A stretch of DNA of 5,125 nucleotides. Source: Oligoflexales bacterium. GTDB taxonomy: Bacteria > Bdellovibrionota > Oligoflexia > Oligoflexales > Oligoflexaceae. Under the pieces are notes generated by a model that saw only the letters and a program-made list of their open reading frames with translations, was not told the origin of the DNA and searched no databases. Position numbers and translations under genes: made by a program. The first letter of the stretch is position 1; every line of letters begins with the position of its first letter. The stretch spans positions 1 through 5,125 of the forward strand of contig JADFZC010000225.1 of NCBI GenBank assembly GCA_015232735.1, read 5' to 3'. This document shows, piece by piece, positions 1-4,672 of this stretch.

Positions 1-162
1 GGCCATATACGCTCCTATTGAAGTCCCTGCGAGAATATCCGCCTCGACCGAAAGCGATTTCCCGCACATATCCCTATACTCCTCTTGAAGTCTTGGAAGA
101 ATTGTGGAAAGAAGTATTCCCCGGATGCCCCCACCGTCAAAGCACATGCATCTTGTTTTCAT
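1..162 (-). CDS. Patatin-like phospholipase, N-terminal fragment (3' part outside window)
   Basis: Read on the minus strand from ATG at 162-160, an open frame runs 54 codons to the window edge without a stop. Residues 9-15 are DGGGIRG, the oxyanion-hole glycine loop of patatins. Residues 46-50 are GTSIG, the nucleophile elbow with Ser48 as the expected catalytic serine. The bases between encode a helix-like stretch (ILPRLQEEYRD) followed by the hydrophobic strand ADILA, the usual patatin order. The family are Ser/Asp lipid acyl hydrolases (phospholipase A type); the catalytic Asp would lie beyond the window. An in-frame TAA at 183-181 limits the N terminus. GGAGG at 180-176 is 13 nt before the ATG, which is long, so a TTG at 171-169 (4 nt from GGAGG) is a possible start that adds three residues. 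Diverges from the phosphodiesterase gene at 412. Family assignment is strong; substrate and subfamily cannot be told from 54 residues. Confidence 0.88.
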   Translation of the reverse strand, partial: MKTRCMCFDGGGIRGILLSTILPRLQEEYRDMCGKSLSVEADILAGTSIGAYMA

Positions 163-249
163 ATATACCAAAGATCCTCCTTAAATCAATGTATGGCACA
201 GCATCGCTGGTTTTCCGAAATCCGAGACAAATGAAAAATCAGGGATAGC

Positions 250-278
250 ATTATATTAACAGGAGCTTTAATAATAAA
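250..278 (-). promoter_or_regulatory. Candidate promoter for the patatin gene
   Basis: On the minus strand a perfect TATAAT lies at 255-250. A weak -35 match (TTTATT) sits at 278-273, with a 17-nt spacer. Transcription would start near 243 and leave a leader of about 80 nt before the ATG at 162. The -35 and spacer overlap the AT-rich inverted repeat at 265-280. The -10 is convincing and the -35 is not, so this is a tentative call. Confidence 0.35.
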
Positions 279-280
279 GC
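265..280. repeat. AT-rich inverted repeat in the divergent gap
   Basis: GCTTTA (265-270) and TAAAGC (275-280) are perfect complements around the 4-nt loop ATAA. The repeat lies in the shared upstream region of the divergent patatin and phosphodiesterase genes and overlaps the -35 side of the candidate patatin promoter. It could be a small operator. An AT-rich 6-bp palindrome can also arise by chance, so its function is open. Confidence 0.3.
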
Positions 281-397
281 AGGAAAATTTACCAGACGTT
301 TTTGAGAAGTTACTCAATTAAAGCGGGTATCGTTTTTCCTTTTCATGTATTAGTATCCTCTGAAAGGCTTTTTAGCAAATGTACATCCAACTAGTTT

Positions 398-411
398 AGG
401 GGGCGGTTGCC
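398..411 (+). promoter_or_regulatory. Ribosome binding site of the phosphodiesterase lipoprotein
   Basis: AGGGGG at 398-403 lies 8 nt before the ATG at 412 and fixes this start. The start also gives a well-formed lipoprotein signal peptide. No convincing sigma-70 promoter for this gene was found in 249-397: TTGAGA at 302-307 with GGGTAT at 325-330 is the nearest pair and is weak. Confidence 0.6.
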
Positions 412-2142
412 ATGAAAAAAATTATTGCATCTCTTGCCATTCTGATGATCTCAGGATGTTCGGGTTCAGACAGGGAATTGTCAGGTCCAACCTCGTCACA
501 GGAAAGCGTGAATTCTCCATTAAAAGGTCCTCTGATAATGATAGCTATCGATTCGCTTCATCCATCCTACCTGGATCTTGACCGAAGTGGAAACAGAGGC
601 GGCTCGGATGGAAACTGGCTGATGCCCAACATACACAGATTTCTCTCGGGAGCTTCCTGGTATAAAAACGCTGAAGCCTATCTGCCAGCAGCAACAGACA
701 TGAACCACATCAACGCGCTTGCCGGGACCAGTAGCGCACTTACAGGGGAAATCGGGATATCGACAATGATGACCGGATGGAGGGCTCCAACCGACAGGTG
801 GGGGAAATATTCAAAGTGGACGCCAATCCTGGAAAAAACCGATATGGCCATGCTTAGGGACAACGAGGGGCGGTCCGTTGATACCCTCTTCCACTCATGG
901 AAAAGGGAACATCCTGAGTCAAAGACCGCGTTCATATCGGGAAAGGGCTGGGTGGCGGAAATGTTCAGGAGCCAGAAAGTTGTCGATCTGATCGTGACAG
1001 GGGACAGTCATCCCGACTATATTAAAAGTCCGGAACGCCGCAGCATGATCGATCCTCCCGGAGACGAAGACGGCGCCTGCGAACCCAGATCGTTGAAACA
1101 GCGTGCTTTTTCCGCTTTCCTCGAATCAAAAAGCAGCAAGTTTCCTTCAGACAAATGGACTGTTGATGCCGCTCTGAAGATTTTCGAGAAGGAAAATCCG
1201 GGAATGACATACATTCTTCTGGCGCAGCAGGATGACGAAGGGCATGCTCTGGGAGCGGCATTCAACCCCGACGAATTCACTGAGAGCAAAAGTTCCCATA
1301 TTCCCAGAATAGGATGCAAGTTCCGTCCTGAATACAGGCTTGTTTCAAAACGCGACAGGGCTGTTTACCGCGAACCGATTCTTGATGCGGCAAGAGAGGT
1401 TGACAGACAGTTCGGAAGGCTCATGGACGGGCTCAGAGAAAGGGGGGTTCTTGAAAATGCGGCGGTGGTTCTCTTCAGCGATCATTCGATGGTGACCCAT
1501 CAGGAGGTGTATGATAAAAAGGTTGTCAAATCAACGGATATAAAGGCCATTCTGGCGAAAGAGGGGCTTATAGGAAAGGATGATTTCTTCCCCTATACCG
1601 CAACCAGCATAGGTCTTTTGTATTTCAGAAATGGAAAAGAGCGGGTGCCAAGGGCAAAGGAAGTCCTTGAAGCCCAGAAGGTCTACAACAGACAGACCGC
1701 ACAACCCGAATCCCCATGGTACGTCCTTGACCGCGATGATATGCGAAACGGCGTTGAGGGAGTTGCTCTTCCTGGTGAACTTTATCACGCCTATTTTGTA
1801 GATGCGGACCGGGAGAAAAGTATCGTATGGCCCGACCTTGTCGTCCTTGCTAAAAATGGATGGCAGCTACCTACGTACGGCGGCCTGGCCATGAATATCG
1901 GAGTGAGCTTTCCCGATACGAAACTGGACTTAAGTTTCCTGAGACTTTATCCGTTGACAGGCGGGCATGGCTCTATAGACACGCGTCCCATCGTAATGGC
2001 TTTTTCCCTGCCTTACCGCAAACAACAGGTCCTGGAACGAAAGACCATGATCTCGGACATAGCCGCAACCCTGTCATCTCTGTATAACCTGAGGATTCAA
2101 TCCACGATGTCGGGCGAGGATCTGTCTTCGGAGGTGAGGTGA
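412..2142 (+). CDS. Alkaline phosphatase superfamily (type I phosphodiesterase/nucleotide pyrophosphatase-like) lipoprotein
   Basis: A complete 576-residue protein. Residues 1-16 form a lipoprotein signal peptide: KK, a hydrophobic core, then the lipobox ISGC with Cys16 as the lipidated residue. Ser at +2 favours the outer membrane by the E. coli rule. The rest carries the metal-site layout of the alkaline phosphatase superfamily: Asp47 in IAIDSLHP; the probable nucleophile Thr95 with Asn98 in AATDMNH (compare the NPP motif TxPNH); Asp274 and His278 in DDEGH; Asp357-His358 in FSDHSM; and His519 in GGHG. The tail (ISDIAATLSSLYNL) matches the closing helix usual after the last His. All ligands for a two-zinc site therefore seem present and the enzyme is probably active outside the cytoplasm on a phosphate ester or diester. 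The family is confident. The substrate is unknown; a sulfatase or phosphonate-type hydrolase remains possible. The gene stands alone, divergent from the patatin gene and followed by a terminator hairpin at 2220-2256. Confidence 0.88.
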   Translation: MKKIIASLAILMISGCSGSDRELSGPTSSQESVNSPLKGPLIMIAIDSLHPSYLDLDRSGNRGGSDGNWLMPNIHRFLSGASWYKNAEAYLPAATDMNHINALAGTSSALTGEIGISTMMTGWRAPTDRWGKYSKWTPILEKTDMAMLRDNEGRSVDTLFHSWKREHPESKTAFISGKGWVAEMFRSQKVVDLIVTGDSHPDYIKSPERRSMIDPPGDEDGACEPRSLKQRAFSAFLESKSSKFPSDKWTVDAALKIFEKENPGMTYILLAQQDDEGHALGAAFNPDEFTESKSSHIPRIGCKFRPEYRLVSKRDRAVYREPILDAAREVDRQFGRLMDGLRERGVLENAAVVLFSDHSMVTHQEVYDKKVVKSTDIKAILAKEGLIGKDDFFPYTATSIGLLYFRNGKERVPRAKEVLEAQKVYNRQTAQPESPWYVLDRDDMRNGVEGVALPGELYHAYFVDADREKSIVWPDLVVLAKNGWQLPTYGGLAMNIGVSFPDTKLDLSFLRLYPLTGGHGSIDTRPIVMAFSLPYRKQQVLERKTMISDIAATLSSLYNLRIQSTMSGEDLSSEVR

Positions 2143-2154
2143 AGAAACCTCACC
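2133..2154 (+). repeat. Hairpin across the stop codon of the phosphodiesterase gene
   Basis: GGTGAGGT (2133-2140) and ACCTCACC (2147-2154) form a perfect 8-bp stem with a 6-nt loop. The left arm is the last coding bases and takes in the T of the TGA stop (2140-2142); the right arm is the first block of the repeat element. No T-run follows, so it is not a classical terminator. It may protect the 3' end or be a by-product of where the element starts. Confidence 0.45.
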
Positions 2155-2193
2155 GCCTCGTATAACCGATTATCATCCTTCCAGGTTCGGTAA

Positions 2194-2215
2194 ACCCGGC
2201 CCTGAAGGACCGGGT
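2194..2215 (+). repeat. Hairpin A of the long repeat element
   Basis: ACCCGG (2194-2199) pairs with CCGGGT (2210-2215). Inside it, a C/A mismatch is followed by CC (2201-2202) pairing with GG (2207-2208) around a TGAA tetraloop. Hairpin B has the same plan with different stem bases. Confidence 0.65.
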
Positions 2216-2219
2216 GTCG

Positions 2220-2256
2220 AATCAGGAGAGGCTTTAAACCTCTCCTGATTTTAGTT
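2220..2256 (+). terminator. Rho-independent terminator of the phosphodiesterase gene
   Basis: AATCAGGAGAGG (2220-2231) and CCTCTCCTGATT (2239-2250) form a perfect 12-bp stem with a 7-nt loop. The stem runs into TTTTAGTT, giving a short U-tract on the plus strand. It lies 78 nt after the stop codon and points the right way for the phosphodiesterase transcript. On the minus strand no T-run follows, so it would not act as a classical intrinsic terminator for the receiver-TPR gene. It sits between the two hairpins of the repeat element. Confidence 0.7.
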
Positions 2257-2267
2257 AGCTTGAAGGG

Positions 2268-2287
2268 CCTCGCCCTGAAGGACGAGG
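2268..2287 (+). repeat. Hairpin B of the long repeat element
   Basis: CCTCG (2268-2272) pairs with CGAGG (2283-2287), with the same inner C/A mismatch, CC/GG pair and TGAA tetraloop as hairpin A. Relative to A, two stem pairs differ by matched changes on both arms, so the fold is kept while the sequence is not. A G-T pair (2267/2288) can extend the stem. Confidence 0.65.
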
Positions 2288-2318
2288 TTTCCTTAAACTT
2301 GATGATTACCGTATCAGC

Positions 2319-3506
2319 TTAAGCCGGCTTTTTTTGTTTCTGTCTGAGCTTTTCAAGAAGATCCAGTGATTTCTTGTAATCGGCCTTGAATTCAAGGCTT
2401 TTCTCAAGATGGGTCAATGCCGCGTCAAGCGCCTTTTCGTCCCCGATTTTCAGATGGGACAGGGCCAGATTAAAGTGAATGAGGTGGTTTGCCTCTCCCT
2501 TTGGAAAATATCTGAGCGCCCTTTCGTACTGACTGATGGCGGTGTCGACCTTGTTGTCCTTTGCCAGGGCTACCCCTTTGTTATTGAAATACCTGACAAC
2601 CTCCTTGGGCGCGCTTACCTCGCGGCAGAATGCGTTTGCCTCTTCTATGAAACCGTTATCTTCAAGCTGTTTGAAAAGGTCGAATTTCATATCGGGATTG
2701 TCAGGGTGAAAATTCAAAAGCTCCTTTTGCTTCGGGACAGCCTTTTCCGGCTGCGAGGTCTGCAGATACAAATCGATCATGTCGGCAATTCTCTCCATGT
2801 TTTTCGGGGCAAGGGAATCAGCCTTTTCGAATGCCTTAAGCGCCCCCTTATTGTCTCCAGTTTTGAGGAGAATCCTGCCTTCCATGTTTAATTTCCTTAG
2901 GGGATCCATAGCCTTTTCCGGTATTTTGGAGAGTAGTTCGGCTGCGTCGCCATATTGGTTGAATTTTTCGTATAACTCTATAAGAAAGGGATAATATTCA
3001 TCCCCAAGATCATTTTTCTTGTCCATTACCCTTTTGACGGCTGCCTTGGGATCGTTGTCTTTTTCAATCGATTCAAGTATTTCCCTTTTTATCTGGTCCG
3101 CCATGTCATATTCCAGATGAGCACGATAGCTCTTGTTTACAATTGATATGAGAGGCATCGGACTCAGCGGCTTTGGAACAACAAAGATCCTGCCAAGCTC
3201 ACTGACCAGGCTTTGGTGTTTGCCATCAAGCGCATCGCTGGTCGTCAATATGAAGCTCGCCTTTCTTTTGTCGAACACCTCATGTTTTCTCCACCTTTGA
3301 ATAATGCTCAGCCCATCAAGATCGTGGAATTTTTGTTCGATAATGACAACCTTGAAAAACTGCTTGTTAAAACGGTACTGGGCCGTTTCCAGGTCACTGG
3401 CGGAAAAAAGCTGGATGTGCATTTTCTCGAAATGTTCGCTAAGCTGCTGAAACAACGATTTGTCACTGTCAACCATAAGCACGTTCGCGGGAAGCTGGTT
3501 TTCCAT
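2319..3506 (-). CDS. TPR protein with degenerate response-regulator receiver domain
   Basis: A complete 395-residue cytoplasmic protein with no signal peptide or membrane segment. Residues about 7-125 form a receiver (CheY-like) domain: strand VLMVDSD (Asp13, Asp15), strand VVIIE, the DG turn at 64-65, Thr88-Thr89, and the KP motif at Lys112-Pro113. The phospho-acceptor position is Glu57, not Asp; the spacing to DG (+7, +8) confirms the alignment, and one of the usual acidic pair is Ser14. Residues about 170-390 are helical repeats of TPR type, clearest in GRILLKTGDNKGALKAFEKA (210-229) and in the two units about residues 300-375. It has no DNA-binding or enzyme domain, so it probably acts as a scaffold or protein-protein adaptor. 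The ATG at 3506 follows GGGG (3517-3514) by 7 nt. It is convergent with the phosphodiesterase gene and has its own promoter. The partner is unknown. Confidence 0.85.
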   Translation of the reverse strand: MENQLPANVLMVDSDKSLFQQLSEHFEKMHIQLFSASDLETAQYRFNKQFFKVVIIEQKFHDLDGLSIIQRWRKHEVFDKRKASFILTTSDALDGKHQSLVSELGRIFVVPKPLSPMPLISIVNKSYRAHLEYDMADQIKREILESIEKDNDPKAAVKRVMDKKNDLGDEYYPFLIELYEKFNQYGDAAELLSKIPEKAMDPLRKLNMEGRILLKTGDNKGALKAFEKADSLAPKNMERIADMIDLYLQTSQPEKAVPKQKELLNFHPDNPDMKFDLFKQLEDNGFIEEANAFCREVSAPKEVVRYFNNKGVALAKDNKVDTAISQYERALRYFPKGEANHLIHFNLALSHLKIGDEKALDAALTHLEKSLEFKADYKKSLDLLEKLRQKQKKPA

Positions 3507-3560
3507 CCTGTTACCCCATGAAATAATGGCAAATGTTCGTTTAATAAATTGTTACAGTAT

Positions 3561-3589
3561 ATTATGCAATTTTATGGGTTTTTTGTAAA
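3561..3589 (-). promoter_or_regulatory. Sigma-70-type promoter for the receiver-TPR gene
   Basis: On the minus strand TTTACA (3589-3584) and CATAAT (3566-3561) each match the consensus at five of six positions and are spaced by 17 nt. A nearly pure T tract lies directly upstream (about 3590-3606) and could act as an UP element. Transcription would start near 3554, about 48 nt before the ATG at 3506. This suggests that the gene is not simply co-transcribed with the cyclo-ligase gene upstream. Confidence 0.6.
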
Positions 3590-3630
3590 AAGAAAAAAAA
3601 GAAATACCTTAAGACATCATGGCTTCTCAA

Positions 3631-3648
3631 ATAAAAACGGATGACCGT
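3631..3648 (-). terminator. Weak candidate terminator after the cyclo-ligase gene
   Basis: On the minus strand ACGG (3648-3645) and CCGT (3640-3637) form a short 4-bp stem with loop TCAT, followed by TTTTATTT. It begins 15 nt past the stop codon (3665-3663) of the cyclo-ligase gene. The stem is too short to be convincing alone, though the U-tract and position fit. Confidence 0.3.
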
Positions 3649-3662
3649 GTTTCATGCGTGTC

Positions 3663-4226
3663 TCATTTCCCATCGAACTGTTTGATTCCCTGTTCCGTAA
3701 CCATCGCGCTAATAGTCCTGTCAAACTCGTCGTGCGGTATGCTTTCCATAAAAAACCGGTGGAAAAACACTCCAACCGTCGTTGCATGGGAGTGCGTTGA
3801 TAAATATTTGTCATAATAGCCGCCTCCATAACCAAGGCGGTATCCTTTCCCGTCTATGCAGAGCCCCGGGACAAGTATCAAGGTGTCTTTATCAGGAATA
3901 ACAACTGATGAATCAGCCGGTTCAAGGATTCCATATCTGTTTTTGACAAGCCTGTCCCCCTTTTTGTAACGAATGAATACCATTTCGTTATCCTTTATAA
4001 CCCTGGGCAGGCCAATTTCAAGCCTGATGCTCAGCCTTTCTATAAGCGAATTTATATCCGGTTCACCGCGATACGCGTAAAATGCCAAAATCCTGCTGAA
4101 ACTCTCCTTTTCTATCCATTTTTCCAAATGACCGCAAAGGGCAAGGCTCCAACGGCCGCTATCCTCAGCCGATATTTTTTTTCTCTCATCAAGGAGCTGT
4201 TTTCTGAGTTCCTTTTTTTTGTCCAA
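3663..4226 (-). CDS. ygfA: 5-formyltetrahydrofolate cyclo-ligase (MTHFS)
   Basis: A complete 187-residue protein of usual family length. It catalyses the ATP-dependent conversion of 5-formyl-THF to 5,10-methenyl-THF in the cytoplasm, returning a dead-end folate to the one-carbon pool. Visible family features are the N-terminal basic helix KELRKQLLDERKKIS (5-19), FYAYRGEPDI (49-58), the LPRV strand (73-76), the YGILEP loop (98-103), and the signature VPGLCIDGKGYRLGYGGGYYDKYL (starting at 119), with the glycine-rich GYGGGYYD at 132-139 in the nucleotide/folate site. The C-terminal HDEFDRTISAMVTEQG is also typical. The start is TTG at 4226-4224: an in-frame TAA lies just upstream at 4232-4230, and GGGAG (4237-4233) is 6 nt away. 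It is divergent from the small gene at 4343. In many proteobacteria this gene neighbours 6S RNA; I see none here. Confidence 0.95.
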   Translation of the reverse strand: MDKKKELRKQLLDERKKISAEDSGRWSLALCGHLEKWIEKESFSRILAFYAYRGEPDINSLIERLSIRLEIGLPRVIKDNEMVFIRYKKGDRLVKNRYGILEPADSSVVIPDKDTLILVPGLCIDGKGYRLGYGGGYYDKYLSTHSHATTVGVFFHRFFMESIPHDEFDRTISAMVTEQGIKQFDGK

Positions 4227-4231
4227 GAGTT

Positions 4232-4237
4232 ACTCCC
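4232..4237 (-). promoter_or_regulatory. Ribosome binding site that fixes a TTG start
   Basis: GGGAGT on the minus strand (4237-4232) is 6 nt from TTG at 4226 when counted from the last G of GGGAG. It overlaps the in-frame TAA that closes the frame upstream, so no earlier start is possible. The next ATG in frame is Met82, inside the conserved domain. Confidence 0.65.
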
Positions 4238-4305
4238 AATTCAGATCATCATTACTTTTTACTATCCATTCAATATAAATATAGGTAGATTACTTTCTTT
4301 CTTTT

Positions 4306-4336
4306 TACAATGGACACTTTTAACTGTTAACTGGAG
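4306..4336 (+). promoter_or_regulatory. Possible -10 element and RBS of the small acidic protein gene
   Basis: TACAAT at 4306-4311 matches the -10 consensus at five of six positions, but no good -35 lies 16-18 nt upstream. GGAG at 4333-4336 is the Shine-Dalgarno site. Three ATG codons follow in frame at 4337, 4340 and 4343; only the third has proper spacing (6 nt). The divergent gap 4227-4342 is AT-rich, and two TATATT boxes on the minus strand (4283-4278, 4277-4272) could serve the cyclo-ligase gene, also without clear -35 boxes. Confidence 0.35.
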
Positions 4337-4342
4337 ATGATG

Positions 4343-4600
4343 ATGCAGTTTGAATGGATTCCGGAAGAGGATGCTGATGGACGTTTGCTGGTAATGCCCG
4401 GCGATATCAGGTCAGATCAGGATAAGTTGGCTTTATCACAGCTAATTTCTATGTTAATATTTTGTAACGGGATGAGTACGGAAATAACCCCGGACATAAT
4501 CGACCAGCTTCTTGAGAAGATTGAGGACAAAACCCAAAAAGTCGAAATTATAGTCGAATATGATGAAGATGAAGTAGGTCTGGGATTCAATTACTGCTGA
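4343..4600 (+). CDS. Small acidic protein of unknown function
   Basis: An 85-residue protein counted from the third of three consecutive ATG codons. The first two (4337, 4340) sit against or almost against the GGAG at 4333-4336. I do not recognise a family. The sequence is strongly acidic, with clusters EEDAD near the N terminus and EYDEDE near the C terminus. A central amphipathic or hydrophobic stretch (LALSQLISMLIFCNG) is followed by a helix-like segment (DIIDQLLEKIEDK), then a strand-like VEIIVEY and the C-terminal GLGFNYC. There is no signal peptide, no metal motif and no DNA-binding motif that I can name. It is probably a small alpha/beta cytoplasmic protein. A good RBS and absence of a competing gene on the other strand support it as real. 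It is divergent from the cyclo-ligase gene, and the short repeat element starts 6 nt after its stop. Confidence 0.7.
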   Translation: MQFEWIPEEDADGRLLVMPGDIRSDQDKLALSQLISMLIFCNGMSTEITPDIIDQLLEKIEDKTQKVEIIVEYDEDEVGLGFNYC

Positions 4601-4606
4601 TAAGAG

Positions 4607-4663
4607 ACCTCAGCGTCAGGTTTGCATAAACCCGGCACTGAAGGACGTGGTTTGCTTAAACTT
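4607..4663. repeat. Repeat element, short copy
   Basis: This element fills the 72-bp convergent gap after the small acidic gene and is a shorter relative of 2147-2300 in the same orientation. It begins with ACCTCAGCG 6 nt after the stop and ends with CTTAAACTT 9 nt before the stop of the ferredoxin gene. Bases 4617-4646 align with 2182-2210 (26 of 30 columns, one gap), and 4638-4663 align with 2275-2300 (24 of 26). The left half is thus of hairpin-A type and the right half of hairpin-B type. Its central hairpin (CCCGG 4631-4635, CGTGG 4646-4650) has two mismatches at the positions where A and B differ. Two outer C-G pairs plus AAA/TTT (4628-4630 with 4651-4653) remain. It is probably a deleted, decayed copy. 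Confidence 0.65.
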
Positions 4664-4672
4664 CGTAAAATT

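Larger units (their letters stand above)
2147..2300. repeat. Repeat element, long copy (two CCTGAAGGAC hairpins)
   Basis: This element fills the convergent gap between the phosphodiesterase and receiver-TPR genes. It starts with ACCTCACCG 4 nt after the stop codon and ends with CTTAAACTT 18 nt before the opposing stop. It holds hairpin A (2194-2215), a perfect 12-bp hairpin (2220-2250) and hairpin B (2268-2287). The 12-nt string GCCCTGAAGGAC occurs twice, at 2199-2210 and 2272-2283, exactly 73 bp apart. Blocks at the left (2147-2152 and 2182-2210) and right (2275-2300) recur in the short copy at 4607-4663 in the same order and orientation. The right block matches it at 24 of 26 positions. No transposase gene is present. 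It resembles REP/BIME units or the palindromic ends of IS200/IS605 elements; that class assignment is inference. Confidence 0.7.

Noticed and set aside
4..103. Apparent imperfect tandem repeat, with CTCCTATTGAAGTC near 13-26 and CTCCTCTTGAAGTC near 79-92
   Set aside because: Both copies lie inside the patatin coding sequence (SIGA region and the LQEEY helix) and translate in different registers of meaning; the resemblance is short and probably chance.
18..248. 76-codon open frame on the plus strand
   Set aside because: It overlaps the patatin coding frame on the other strand, has no recognisable motif and no ribosome site. It is a shadow.
249..411. Riboswitch or small RNA in the leader of the phosphodiesterase gene
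   Set aside because: Only short weak stems (265-280 and a 3-bp GGC/GCC near the start) were found, and no known aptamer core could be read.
2147..2300. CRISPR array
   Set aside because: There are only two direct repeats of 12 nt here, the intervening sequence is itself palindromic, and the second locus is a chimera and not a repeat-spacer series.
2409..2891. 160-codon open frame on the plus strand, antisense to the receiver-TPR gene
   Set aside because: It has no ribosome site or family features, and the opposite strand encodes a clear receiver-TPR protein throughout.
4337..4342. Earlier ATG codons of the small acidic gene
   Set aside because: They abut or nearly abut the GGAG at 4333-4336; only the ATG at 4343 has workable spacing.
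4227..4342. 6S RNA next to the cyclo-ligase gene
   Set aside because: The 116-bp gap is too short for a typical 6S RNA of about 180 nt and shows no long central-bubble hairpin. The 156-bp gap on the other side also shows none.
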